In this document: one piece after another, positions 47,057 through 59,141 of the stretch
Numbering within the stretch: the first letter of the stretch is position 1
Layout of the letters: the number at the start of each line of letters is the position of its first letter
Assembly: GCF_001640805.2 (NCBI RefSeq)
Contig: NC_066838.1
Span: forward strand, 14,159,632 to 14,223,631
Direction: 5' to 3'
DNA length: 64,000 nucleotides
From: Lates calcarifer
Lineage: Eukaryota > Chordata > Actinopteri > Centropomidae
Program-made: the position numbers and the translations under genes
The notes under the pieces: generated by a model
What the model saw: only the letters and a program-made list of their open reading frames with translations
What the model was told of the DNA's origin: nothing
The model's database searches: none

Positions 47057-47283
47057 GGACAAAGGTAATATTATCAAATGCCTTGTTTTGTCCAAAACCA
47101 AAATGTTTTTCAGATTAAGATAATCTAAAACAGAGAAAAGTACCAACATTCACATTGGAAAGGCGAGAACCATGAAATATTCATTTCATATTCAAAACAC
47201 TAACAATACAACAATTTCCAACAATACTAAAAATAACAATTCACTCATTTAATGGATTAATCGACTAATTGTTTCAGCAGTAG
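47057..47283 (+). repeat. Dispersed teleost repeat R4 (copy 1)
   Basis: CCTTGTTTTGTCCAAAACC, TAAAACAGAGAAAAG (47126-47140, exact 15-mer shared with copy 2 at 49477-49491), and at the end TTAATGGATTAATCGACTAA and TTGTTTCAGCAG. This is the familiar fish repeat with TAATCGATTAATCG-type ends. Here its left part is missing or decayed. Confidence 0.65.
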
Positions 47284-49327
47284 CTGGGATGCCAGTGCCA
47301 CTCCATATTGTGAGTAACAACGACTGGAGATATTAATATGAGCTGCTTAGATGTGGAGTCTGTTGTCTGTAGCTCTCCATGTAACCAGTTCATTGTATCT
47401 GCATCTCCTGCATCTTCTTTTATTATTTACCTTGGTGACTGTGGCTCCCTAACCAGTAGCTGTTTTACAGTCAGTATGTGCACAAGCAATCGTTCCATGA
47501 CTCACTGGTGAAAGGCCTTTGATTTAAAGCAGCAGCAAGAAGTGTTTGGTTTGCATTAATTGGCAGCAGCAGATGTCATTACAGCTCCAACAGCAAGGCA
47601 AATGCATAAGTCATGTTCCGTGATAGGGACTGGTGGGAAGTCCCTCCACTTATGTGACAGCTAAAGAGAAATACTGGACTGGCTGAAGACTTTGAATGTG
47701 AATTTGATTTGCTCTCTGTTGTCTGATGTCTTAAGCCTGATCTCATACTCCAGGATGGCCACGGACTTGCATGCAGACAGCGGACATGCACACAGGTACA
47801 CTAGACACTATGAAAAAGTCAAAAAAAGAAGAACATAGATGCTCATTGTAAAACCCATTAAAATCATCCCAACAAACTTGCCTATGAAGGCATTAAAAAC
47901 CAAGAGACTAGATTTGACCTCTTTATGACTTGTTGCTAACTTTGAATATTGGTAATGAATCATATTGGGGGCCGAAGTTAATCGGAGCATTAAACATAAT
48001 GTGTAGTAAATGAAAAAAGACAGTAGCAAAAAAGCTAAATTGTGTACACAGTGAAAATACTACTACTTTATATTATTCCTGTGAAAACTGAATATTTTAT
48101 GCTGAGAATAGAAAAACACATTCGTGTGCACTACTGGAGGCTAAAAGAAGCTCATTGCTTGTGTTAAACAGATCAGTCCTGGCGCTCAGCAGGCATGACT
48201 GCTGGGTAGACTCAGTTCTACCCAGGTGGCCATCAGTGATTTTCTCTGTTGCTTCAACACACTGCTTTGTTGTATGGATAGATAGATGTTATTCTTCTGT
48301 TTTATTTACAATGTAGGTTGGACCCAGAGAAAGGTGTTATTCTTCCTCAGTGTATAGCTGTCTTTTTATTAATCAATTCATTTATCAGTCAGTACAAAAC
48401 AATACAGGACCCTTAGGAGCCTGTTAATTAGAAAAGAAACACTCAGTATTGGATATCTATTTTCCATTCAGCGGCATTTGACTTTTTCCAACAAAAATCA
48501 CTGACAAGGGCAGCCATTCAATAATGTAATACAAGCTGCTCTAATGAAAGGTATACATAGAGTGTTTGGTGGAGACAGGTGGAAAAAGGAGAGGCTGTGA
48601 CAGGCTGAATATAGTCAAAGTGCATTAGAAAGCTCTTCAGAGTTGAGGTCAGGGCCTTTGATGATTCTTTTAAGTGGAAAAAGCGAGAGGAGGAGAGTTC
48701 ATTTGTTTTTATGTGTGTATTGATATGCTAGTGCATGCAAAACAAGAAAGCCCATGTGGGTTTTTGTGTGTAAAGTTATGTGTTTTGTGTTTGCGTGCTA
48801 AAGCCTTGCAGGAGATAAAAGTTCAGGTTTCTCCGAGCCAGAATTGTTCACCTACTCCTCTGTTAGCCTCTAAATGGATGCAAGGTGCATTCATACTGAA
48901 CAGGTTTTTGATAAAGGACACCTGTGAGAAATGGGCCTTGTACCCTCAGTGCAAGGTTGATAGCTAAGGAAGATTTGGTGATGGATGAATGACAGGAGGA
49001 GAGGTGATTCTAAAATATGTAGCACTAAGGCTAAAAGAAAGATGAGGGTGGAAAAGTAGAAAAGAGAGAGAGAGCGCAGAGAAGAATAGAGAAGGGCTTG
49101 TCAAGTCAATATCCAGTCTCCCCCATGGCTAAAGCACTTCTCTAAGCCTCTCACACTGGTCTGGCCTCTCTCCTGCTTTCTTTGTTTATCTTTCTCTGCC
49201 TCTTCTTCTCCTTCTTTTCCTCTAACAGTGGAAGTAGAAAGAAGATACTGCTGTGAGATGTACTGACAGAAAGTGACAGAGTGCTGATGGAGAGCAAAGC
49301 CTCTGTAGAAGATAGAATAATGAATTG
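47284..49327. other. Unique DNA; purine-rich stretch near 49020-49110
   Basis: No recognised gene or element. 47440-47600 is repeat-free with CCTTTGATTTAAAGCAGCAG and GGTTTGCATTAATTGGCAGC, and could be conserved non-coding DNA. AAAAGAGAGAGAGAGCGCAG type sequence lies near 49055. Confidence 0.45.
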
Positions 49328-49640
49328 TACTGGGGATACAACTAACGATTTTTGTAATTGATTAATCTGCCAATTATTTTCTCAGTTGCCCATTTAGTCT
49401 ATAAAACATCATAAATTAGTAAAATTCATCCATTCCAGTTCCCAAAACCCAAACATATATTCAATTTAAAATGATATAAAACAGAGAAAAGCAGCATATC
49501 TTCACATTGAAGCAACAGGGACCAGAGAATAGTTGGAATTTTTCCTTGAAAAAGATTGAATCATTTATCAGATTAAATTTTTTTTTTTTTTTTTTTGCTT
49601 GATCAACCAATTGATAAATTAATTGTTTCAGCTCTATATT
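49328..49640 (+). repeat. Dispersed teleost repeat R4 (copy 2)
   Basis: Begins GGGGATACAACTAACGATTT, then TGATTAATCTGCCAATTATT, TTAGTCTATAAAACATCATA and TAAAACAGAGAAAAGCAGCA, and ends AATTAATTGTTTCAGCTC. The two ends are imperfect inverted relatives of each other, as expected for a TIR element of the 'GCAACGATTAATCGATTA' kind. A T19 run (49578-49596) has expanded near the right end. It is more complete than the 47 kb copy. Confidence 0.7.
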
Positions 49641-52600
49641 GTTGGGTGAAGTTTCTCAGGTATTTTTAGATAATCTTAGTCCACAGACTGTGATTAGCCA
49701 GATGTGCATATGTGTGAAACTGAGCAGAGCTCAGAGCACTTTGTACAGGCCACCTCTGTTACTGTTTGAGTTTACTCCTGAAGTCCACTGGTCACTTCTG
49801 TGTTGGCGGTGATATCAAGGCTGTGTGTTTTCAGAGAACTGATGAACTGAGGAGTGCAAACAAAAGGATCAAGTTCTGAACAAAGGCAGAGACAGAAATG
49901 TGTTGCACTATCGCTACTCGATACTCACCAGGAAATTAAGCTACATGTGTAAATGCAGTATTTAATTTTCCACAGTCTAAACTTTGTAATGACGTGCTGA
50001 AAGTACAGTACTTGACTTTTCTGATGTAGATGATAACACATTGTTTGAACTTGGTTTAAGACAGTATATCTCAGCCTTAAGCCTCAGTCATGTACACCAA
50101 CAGAAAGCAGTGGCGGCAGTGCATCGAAAAACAAGTTGTCTCAACTGTTTATACCTATCTCTGCCTTTCGGTCCATTTAAATGCATGCACACATATATAC
50201 CTACGAATACTCAGACACTCACAATCTGTTGCTGTTGCGAGGAGTTAAAATCTTGGAGGAGTTTCGAAAAGGTCAGTCTGCACTCCTGTGAGGGACATTG
50301 GTTGGCATGCGTAAACAAAATATCTGAACCTTGTCAGATGCAGCAGCAAGAAACGCTTTGACTTTTTTCTCTCCCTGTGGAACAATAAAGTCTCTCTTTA
50401 CCATCAAATCATTTGTAATCGTAATGTGAAATATTGTTAAAGCTATATGAAAAAATGATGATGGGGGAAATGAGACACTAGATATGTGCTTTAGATTTAA
50501 CTGAACATCGTTTAATTTTAAAAACTAACAAGGTTACATTATAAATGTCAGTCATACACTTACATATTGGGGAAAAAAAGATTTTAGCAGGTAGCCCAAG
50601 AACACTACATCATTTTTATGTGCTGTATATAGAGTAGGTATTGTTAACATTCTTCACACTTTTCAGTCTGACACTTAACTTTAGTTCACTTACTTTATAT
50701 CTCTGCCTGTAGTTTAAGGACAAGTAATTACTGTAATCCAAGATCCATGACGGGCCATGATTAAATTCTCTTTTCCAAACTTTTCCAGCAGCTACTGCCA
50801 CAAGTTAATTGTCAGCCAATGGGAACTACTGACAGTGTACCCTATCCTGCTCAAACTCGAATGATTAAAAAAATAGACTGATTAACAAAGCCAGTGATTG
50901 TGAAGCATGGAAGAAACGGCTGATGCCAATCAGGGAAAGCAGCTTCAGTGCCCTGCCTCTCACCTAACACTATGCCTCTTTTGTCTTTTCCAGCAGACTC
51001 CCAAACTTCAAAATAAGACATAATTATCCTTGTCTCTTTTATTTTAGAAATTTTAGAAACTAGAAATCTTGAAAACCATGCTTATTATCAAACAAACTTA
51101 CAAAAGTGTTGAAGCTAAATAGTTAACTGGTTATCACAGTAATGCTAAAATACTGATAAGACAACAGTTTAACAGTTTAAATTTATGATTGTTTAGATTT
51201 ATGAATGATACAATACTGTTTGTTAAAATACTATTATGAAACGTAGACGGAGACTGCTCAGAGTTTGGCTTCGAGCTTACAGCAGGGATCATCTCTCTTG
51301 GTCAGTCCTGTTTCTTTGTCACACATTTGCAAAGTTCATGAAGTCTGAAATACTTTACAGTGACATGAATATGTTAAAAAAAAACCCTTGGACATCTCTA
51401 ATTGGTTGTTCATATAACCACTGTAACAAAAATGTAGACTAAAAGCAGATAGATTAAAAAACACAAAGTCTGTCAGGATATAAATAAATATATATATATA
51501 TAATATGGTTCTGTAGTGTGTGGCAGTGCTTTACCCATTTGATGTCTGTGGTCATAAGGCCACATTTTTAAGATAAAAAAGGCAGTTGGCTATAAGAGAT
51601 AATGAAAGTGCAGCTCCTGCAGTACAAAGACACTGCACTAATTTTCACTCACCTCACATTCGATCTAAAAACAGACCTTTTATCCCTCGGTACCTGTCTG
51701 CTGTAGTTAATGAGAAGTTATAGTTTTAAAAAGAAAGATAAAGGGTATAATGAAATTGGAGCAGTTTTACCTTTTTAAAGTCTCATAATTAACTTCCTGA
51801 CACCATATATGTCATTCTCTATAGGCTAGGTAAGTGGAAATCTCACTTATTCATTTAATATACACATTATATGTGATATTGTCTCTTCAGTGTATGAATG
51901 TCTTTCTGGGGGCAGCTGTGTCGTCAGTATAAAGGTTGTGTTGCTGCTTCTGTTCAGTTAGCTATTAAGAAATTACAACTCTCTAATGCACTGCACACAG
52001 TCTCATTAACCTTAAACTGGTACCTAAAATCATGCTGTTACTAAGATCCAGTGAATGGAGATTACATTAATTTACATATCTCCACTGTGACCACTGCTGT
52101 GAGGGTTACAGAATATAGATATCGTTGCATCTGACTTGATGAAAGATTTACTTTTGGATATCATGTCGAAAGCCCTCAACTGTGACCGAAGCTTATTATG
52201 TTGTTATGTTGTTTTATAAAGAAGGTTGTTGGCAAAAAAATGGCAATTTGATTTATATATATACAGTAGCTGCATGGTAAAGGCATGTGCAATCCGCAGA
52301 AGTGCAGGGATGGTCCTTCACAGCTCAGCTGTCAACAACAAAAATGGAAGACAGACCAATAATTCTTTTTGCATCTGAAGTTATTAGATTTTAAAGAAAG
52401 TCTGAAGTAATATTAGTAAGTGATTAGTGATTTTTTGATCTGCTGTTGTTGTGTCTTTTTGATATTTGAACATAACATGTCGCTTGGCAAGAATACTGCA
52501 AACATTTACTGCAAGAAATGCCTCAGAATGTAGCTGCAGGCATGAAAAATCATTGTGCTCAGCTTTAAGGTGACAATTGTGTTCATCATCTTTGACTCAC

Positions 52601-53752
52601 AGATCCTGTGTATTATTGATCTCTTAAGGATCAATTTCCATCTGCCCTCTGATCGGACTCTCATTGGACTGTCATTGTCCATTCAGATTCAGGGGTAAAG
52701 ACAGGGTCAAAATTTGTGCTCACAACTTCAGTGTCACACACTGTGTGGGAACTTAGAGTGCCTGGTTTTACATTCAGTTTTCGCATTTGTATCTTCACAC
52801 AGATATTGACAGAAGCACTTCTATTTATCCGTGGCTAATTTGTGCACAGATTTTATTCAAACCCTCATTATTTTTCATTTTTACAGATTTCTAAACGTGT
52901 AAACTTTATACTTTGCAAGCTCAAAATGTTATTAACCCTAATTTGAGTCCAAACACTGGTCCATAGAGACTGTTCTCCCAACTCCCAAATGATGTGTTTA
53001 TTTTCAAGTGACAAAGCCCTGTAGCTGTCAGGAGGAGTAAAGAAAGAAGTAAAGTCATATTATTATAGGAAGACAAAGTTTGTGTAGGGAGGTGGGGGGA
53101 ATTGTGGATCAACTAAACATCAGACTTTAACACACAAGACTGAATTTCCTGTTTCCAACTGACAGTCAGTGTTGTTGTCTTTTTGTTGTGTAACTTTAAA
53201 CACTCATTTTAACCAAAATCAGAATGTTTCCATAACCTTTAATAACCTTGAATGCACCTAACCAAATTATTTTTGTGCCTAATCTTAACCTGGACTGGAA
53301 CATGGATAAACTTTGTATTTCTATCTACACTCAGGCCTCTCTGTTTACTGTCGCACCAGAACTGATTTCAGAGAGACAAACCAAGCTTGCACTCTGTTTA
53401 TAATTACGTCCCTTCTGTTCTTGTTTCATTGTTTCACTGTCAGTGTAAATGTAAATGGTGGCAGTGCTGTAAATGAGCTTTTACACCCCACCAACCTATC
53501 CTGTGTAAATAAAGGTTAATTATGTCCTATCTTAAGATTCATGCTGTCGATATAGCTTCTTGTATTGTGTGTTGGATGCACTGCCCCTGTGTGGTACCAG
53601 TGTTTTGCCATTGTAGTGATAAATGAAAAATGATTCCAATTTTCTTTTTGGAATATCTACAAAACATTTCTCTTTTAAAACGGGACTCCGGTGGGTGTTC
53701 AACACAATCAGCATGACTTTGATAAATTCTCAATATGGAGCAGAAAAAAACT
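49641..53752. other. Featureless ~4.1 kb
   Basis: AT-rich, apparently unique. A short (AT)n lies at 51486-51503. A possible LINE-like tail (CCCTGTGGAACAATAAAGTC, 50375-50394) has no body. TGTGTAAATAAAGGTTAAT near 53501 is similar in style. No convincing open frame. Confidence 0.5.
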
Positions 53753-53769
53753 AAAAAAAAAAAAAAAAA
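53753..53769. repeat. A17 homopolymer
   Basis: Seventeen consecutive A just after an A7-C-T, possibly an old retroposon tail without a recognisable body. Confidence 0.9.
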
Positions 53770-53999
53770 CACCAAGTGATCGGGAAAATGTCTCTATTAT
53801 GCAATAAAACACCATTGTACTGTTACTTTGAAAAAGCTGGCTGTTCTCTTTCAGAGGGAGCTGGTGTTCTCCGTGCCCCCAGGGGAAAATTACACAACTC
53901 CTTTGTTCTGACTTGATTAAATACATTTCTTCCAGCGGCACCCTGTTCTTGCTTCTTTGCACTATGTTTAATGTCTTCAACACAGTCTTTCAAACACAC

Positions 54000-54012
54000 A
54001 CATTCACAAACA

Positions 54013-54044
<32 letters not shown>
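54000..54044. repeat. (CA)n microsatellite
   Basis: Interrupted ACATTCACAAACACATTC followed by a pure CA array (54017-54044). Confidence 0.95.
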
Positions 54045-54454
54045 GGCTGCACTGCCAGAAGAGCTGAACAGTTAAAGTAAAACTCAAAGCTTAACCACCG
54101 ATCCAGCTTGCTGAACTTTCTGCTCTATCGACACTTCTGCTGAGATTAAATAAAGCCCAGCTCCTTCCTCTCGCTCTCACTCCATAACTACTTTCCTCCC
54201 TCCTCCTCTTTTTTCCATTACCTCCCCCTCCACCTATTTTCCATACTACTGCTCGCGTGCCCTTTCATATGCATTCAGGATTACCATCAAACTGTGATTC
54301 TGTTTGTGTGTATGTGTATGCATGAGATTGCGCATGTGTACTTATTCATGTGCTTGCATGTGTGGGAATGCCTACTGAGATTACCATTTATCTCTCTGCT
54401 GATCACATCCGTGCCGAGGAATCCAGCAGAGGCATAAGAGAGGTTGGACCAAAA

Positions 54455-54487
54455 GGAAAAAATAAAAAATAAAATAAAATAAAAAAT
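54455..54487. repeat. (AAAAT)n simple repeat
   Basis: AAAAATAAAAAATAAAATAA type sequence, about six imperfect units. Confidence 0.85.
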
Positions 54488-56045
54488 TATGCCACTGGTG
54501 ATTACATGAGCTTGCTCACGCCTCACTTTATTGGTACTCATTTCTCCATCACAGACCTCTCCTCATTCTGAGCAATCATTGAGAAGATGATTTGCTGTAT
54601 TACTGTGGATTGCTGACTTTTTCTCCTTGGTTTTAGTTGGCTTCTTAAACAAACCAGAGTAGTGTGCTAAATTGCTGACATACATTAGAACATATTAGAT
54701 GTCATTTGTCACACAGCAAGACATTTAGAAGATAAGTTGATGTGATTGCAGTGGAAAAATGTAAGTAATCACACCAACAAGTAATAGCAGCGTAGAACAA
54801 AATGTAGGGAATAAAAATATAACATATAAATCAGCTAAAGCACATGTTTAGTGTTAATGGCTCTATACTAAGGATGTTCCTAACAACTAATTTCCCTGTT
54901 GATTAAAGGGAAGTTTAAATGTAGATTAGTCAATCAGTCTAAAAGTGAAAAAACAAAATTGAGCACAACTTAGTCAGTATTGCATCATCTTTTCAGGTCT
55001 GCAGGTAAACAATGATGGATGTCATATTGGTTTGCAGAGTGTGGCAAAGGTTAGCAGTGATAGCACCAGCAGCCTTCTCTCCTTGCAAGATAACATCCAC
55101 ATGTCTGTGCTAAATGTGGTCACACATTGCTCCGGTCAAGTAGTTACATGCCAGTGTATTCTGACACAGCCTACAATACAACCTTCTTTTCATTTTCTAA
55201 ATCAAAATGCTGCTAAGCCGCGCTGGTTTTACAAGATGTCATCTGTCCCACTTTTTTTCTTGCTGGTTTGCAACTTTCAGGCAGTATACCTCTTTTCTAA
55301 TACCACACCCGTATACTCCCTGTATAGAAACACTGACTGATGTGTTGCCTACTGTTCAAACCTGGTTCCATAAATACATTTATGTGTTACGTTAGTTTTC
55401 TTAAATTTTTCATAACTGACATTTTGGTTACTGCAGAATAACATTATCATTGTTGTTATATGTTAATTGTTTGTTAATTATCTGTATACCTCTAGTAGTG
55501 TTGGGACTACAGATACAAATTATTAAATTATTAAAATAGATTTTTTCAAAAAATGCCATTGTGATATGATGACTAAAGATCAGAGGCCCTATTTTCATAC
55601 ACAAAATGCTATATACTTGATGAGTGTAGTTTTTGTTAGACCATCATCTGTTAACTAAATTGATCAGGTGACATGATGTATCAGGATTCAGGGGGCTTAC
55701 CACCACAGCTAGACAGTTTTATGGGGGAAACTCTGATTGTTTAATGTTAGAGGCATAGCTAGAGGCATAGCTTTGGTGATGGCAATGTCAATCTGTGAGA
55801 CAGATTCATATAACAACACTTAACTGGCGTTTAAATAGTATTTTCTGTATAGTAGTGTGTAAGTGAAACCTAATGTGTTACATAACACTTTGTACCATAG
55901 TTGTAGTTAGCCTACTTAAGTATTTGCATTTGCTGTTTGATCCTATCAAACTTAAGAGGTTTTTCCCTGTTGTTTCAGCACCATGGAGAGAGATGCTGTT
56001 ATAGATTGACTGCTGTGACATTTTGTCCATTCATAGTCTCCTAGG
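54488..56045. other. No recognised feature
   Basis: Unique DNA. A tiny tandem AGAGGCATAGCT duplication lies at 55749-55772. 54880-54960 has weak similarity to TAATC-type repeats (GATTAGTCAATCAGTCTAAA). Confidence 0.45.
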
Positions 56046-56078
56046 GAATGAATCCTCCTGAGGATGAATCCTCCTGAC
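56046..56078 (+). repeat. Tandem duplication of GATGAATCCTCCTGA
   Basis: Two near-identical ~16-bp units (GAATGAATCCTCCTGA and GGATGAATCCTCCTGA) in direct succession. Confidence 0.88.
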
Positions 56079-56984
56079 CATATCCAGTTACCCAGAAGAT
56101 AAATTTACAAATGTATTTTCAGACCAGAGGCACGTTGACCAGCCAGTGGTGCAGTTACAAATCAATAAGGGTGCTAGTACTTTGTCCATGTGCAAGAGGT
56201 GCAGAGTGAACAAGTGAATATTTAATGCATCTTAAATTAAATTAGCTTTGCATAACACGCCTGGTTACCCTGTTGCTCTAGTCCTAAGAGAGCAATTGTG
56301 TACAAGATGGTTCCCTGATATTAGACAAAGAGCAAACCAGGAACTGTAGCTTTATCACTGTTGACACACCACTTATCTCTCCTGACGCCTTAGAGCAGTC
56401 ACTTTGCAGTGTGTGAGGATTTACTGACACTCCAAACTGCCTCAGATGCAAAACAAAATAATAGTAACAAAAAATACAGAAGAAAAAAAGAGACCATCTA
56501 CAAACCTTGATATGCACTTTTGTGGAAATGGCAAAAATGTAGCAAAAGTCCATCAGTAAAAGAGAACATTTTGACTTTAATAGGTATTAGTTTGGTGCTT
56601 GGATAGCATGGTTAGCATATTGTTAATTGACACAGCAGATGTTCTTGAAGCCTGTGCAAATAGCTGAGGTCAAGGAGCTGTCACCACTACCTTTTCATTC
56701 ATTCTCACTTTTTTTTTTTTTTAGTCTACTCCTGCTCTGTAATAAAGAGCTCTGTCTGAGCCGGTTTAGGGGAGGGTGAAAGTCTGTGGGCTCATGGTAA
56801 GCACAGAGAGGATTTCCTGCTCTCTCTCTGTCAAGCTGCAGGGTTATGTAGGGTTATGGGAGTATTAGGGAGGGTAAGGAAGGTCTTAGCAATCGTGGCT
56901 CCCAATAGTTCTCATCACAGAATATTTGCAGAAAACAGAAAGGAAAGAGGAAAGAAATTAACAGGCAAAGAAACAAATAAAGCC
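56079..56984. other. No recognised feature
   Basis: Unique DNA with a T14 run at 56709-56722 and an A/G-rich lead-in to the G run (56936-56980). Confidence 0.5.
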
Positions 56985-57004
56985 GGGGGGGGGGGGGGGG
57001 GGGG
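56985..57004. repeat. G20 homopolymer
   Basis: Twenty consecutive G. Such a run readily folds as a G-quadruplex and is prone to slippage and sequencing error. Confidence 0.9.
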
Positions 57005-57179
57005 CAACCGAGAGAAAGGTCAACCAAAGGTGGCTGGGTGAGGAAAGAAGATATATGGCATCAGCAAATAAAATGACAGAATACACTGCTTGTCATTGCC
57101 CTCCAGAGGTGTTTTCTGATCCGCAGGACAACACCATTTGTCAGTGCCTTCCAAAATGGTTACAAATAACTGATCTGAC

Positions 57180-57420
57180 ACCTCTGTGGTTGAGGTTTGT
57201 TCAGGTTAAGGCATGGAAACAGCTTGGGCAGGGTTTGAGTCAAAATAACTACTTATTCAAGGTTGAGGAGTCAAGTGTTGTTGACTTTTGGTAGGAAACA
57301 GAAAGCAAGCAGTAGTTGCCTGTGTCAAATTTCGACCCATCCAACCACCCCAACAACCTCCTGTTTATCGTGTTCACAAGAAGAGTCCATATGAACAACT
57401 CCCATTTTGTGGTGTTCACA
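57180..57420 (+). repeat. Possible dispersed repeat R3 (diverged copy)
   Basis: AGGTTAAGGCATGGAAACAG, GTCAAAATAACTACTTATTC and TTCGACCCATCCAACCACCC recapitulate the order of the R3 family at 15.4-15.8 kb (GTTGACCCATCCATCCACCC). The 79-codon open frame at 57055-57294 overlaps it and is not a gene. Confidence 0.42.
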
Positions 57421-57732
57421 AACTTGGACGTTATCCACCTGCTAGCCTAGCGTATTGTTAGCCTCTGTGGCTTCTAGACGCAGACAATAACGTTAATATT
57501 AGCTAATGTGCTTTTTGGAACAACAAAGTCTTGTGGCACCCATTTTGCTGTTGCCTTGCAGCAGCGTGTTCCCACGACTTAACCATGCCAAACATAGCGT
57601 GTACACGGGTTCCCATGTTGTTACCGTGGGTTTGAAGATGGCATAACTATTGCTGTCAGAAATTAAGTGTGAGATCTGTGTGTATATAAGGCTGTCTGAC
57701 ACTAGTAGCGATTCAATTAAAATGAAATAATT

Positions 57733-58176
57733 TTAATAAAATAGTGTGCCATCATCTTCAATTTCATGTATATCATTACTATGCCCAGCACCTACTCTAG
57801 ATTTTAGTGTTGTCCTGACTCTAAAACCGTTATCATTAGTATTGTATTGTGAGTTTACCCTGTAATTCCCAGCTCTACTTTTTTTGCATTCTCTCACTGT
57901 GCTGACCGCCAGCATGAGAAAAAAAGGCGTGAAATTAAACAATTCCCCTATGACGCAGACCCCTGGAAGCCCCTTGCATCTGACTTTGGAAACCTCTGGC
58001 TGGGCAAATAGTGTGCTTTCACTCTTGCTGGGATAGCTGTGTGTCTTCAAGTAGGCCATAGCAAAAGAGAGTAAAGCGGAGCAAGCCTCTCTCAGCCTCC
58101 CTGACAGGCTGAGCAGCCATGTGGAAAAAGAGCTGTGTTTGCTACAGACTTCCACTGCTTCGCTACAGGGCTGCAT
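57733..58176 (-). other. Unassigned 147-codon open frame
   Basis: It opens with a genuine ATG (antisense of CAT at 58174-58176) and runs uninterrupted to a stop near 57733. Composition is mixed and less repetitive than other open frames here: an N-terminal Cys/Ser-rich part, a hydrophobic stretch (FFLMLAVSTV) and a charged C-terminus (SNDIHEIEDDG). I recognise no domain. It begins only about 160 bp before an L1 fossil and could be transposon-derived or chance. Confidence 0.12.
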
Positions 58177-58334
58177 GGTAATCTGTGAGCTTGGCCTTCC
58201 TGTGACCTACAGTTCCATCCTGAGACTGTGAAAAACCTTGTTTAAACCAAGGCTCTTTAACGCTTTTATTTTCTTACATCTCTTGCCACTTACAATTCAG
58301 AATCAAATAGACCTACAGACAAAGTCATTTCTTT

Positions 58335-58714
58335 AAAATCGCAGACCCATATTGCTTTTGGTCAGGCATTGGAAATGTTTGAGAGAGTTTTTTGGACAAT
58401 GTTGGAAAATAATTATTTTTTGGGAAATGGAATGTGAAGTGCTACAACAAATATTAGGTTATAAGGTCCCTTTGAATCTTTTGTTGCTTTATCTCTGTAA
58501 TTTCTCTGAAGAAAATGCACAGGAAGTGACAGAGACTTGTATTCAAACTATTACAAAGAGGTGGAGGAAGGTAGCACCATCAATAAAGGACCAATGGCTA
58601 GTGATTACTGGAAGAAATCTTCCTAATAGAAAAACTGACGTACATTTTGAGACTACAAGAAGCACTCCTAGACAGAATGGAACTATAAATGAATCCATTA
58701 ACAGGACTGCATAA
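58335..58714 (+). mobile_element. L1-type LINE ORF2 C-terminal fossil
   Basis: The sense frame reads the far C-terminus of a fish L1-clade ORF2. It has an H-x-F-W-x-C-like region decayed to DPYCFWSG/HWKCL, then an FW-like aromatic pair, then VLQQILGYKVPLNLLLLYLC (matching 'LLG ... P.....LLLG'), then ITKRWRKVAPSIKDQW (matching 'ITRKWLKxxPPSxxxWI'). The last of these is the end-of-protein signature. No in-frame stop occurs before TAA at about 58712-58714, but the zinc-knuckle-like Cys/His set is incomplete. Nothing of the RT core is visible upstream, so it is a 5'-truncated remnant. The fragment near 5.4 kb covers an earlier part of ORF2 on the other strand and is a separate insertion. Confidence 0.73.
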
Positions 58715-58738
58715 ATGATGGAAAAAGTGAATGCATTT

Positions 58739-58759
58739 CAAACACTGAAACAGTGTTTG
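58739..58759. repeat. 9-bp perfect hairpin
   Basis: CAAACACTG, 3-nt loop AAA, CAGTGTTTG. It immediately precedes the imperfect-TIR element that starts about 9 bp later. Confidence 0.9.
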
Positions 58760-58767
58760 TTCTCTGT

Positions 58768-59141
58768 GCATTGAATCAACACTGTAGCCTACGCTGTAGC
58801 CTGACGTGCACCTCCCACATCTTGCGGCGCCGCAGACTGCAACACCTGTGATTGGTCCGGATGGCTGGCTCGTGCATGTTTTTCAGTGGTCAGACAAGCA
58901 CAGAAAACTCACCTGCCTTAATCAGTTCACAAAGTTTTCCAGGTAGAAAAAGTAACTGTTAAAAAGTAACTGTCCAAATTCAACATGAAGTACATGAAGA
59001 AACTCCACACAGTAGCACAGAAACCCCGCTGCCAGCTGGCATTTTGGCAGTGTAAATCGCAGAGCAACAAACACACCAACGCACAAGTATAAAGATCACA
59101 GTGGCAAAGACTATGGTGTAGGCTCTGCGTTGATCCTACGC
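58768..59141. mobile_element. Small element with imperfect terminal inverted repeats
   Basis: The left end GCATTGAATCAACACTGTAG (58768 on, continuing CCTACGCTGTAG) pairs with the reverse complement of the right end (59111-59141: GCGTAGGATCAACGCAGAGC, continuing CTACACCATAG). About 30 bp align with a minority of mismatches and one gap. The interior is GC-richer than its surroundings (CATCTTGCGGCGCCGCAGAC) and non-coding. It resembles a recurrent fish MITE, perhaps PIF/Harbinger- or ISL2EU-related. No target duplication could be confirmed. Confidence 0.5.
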
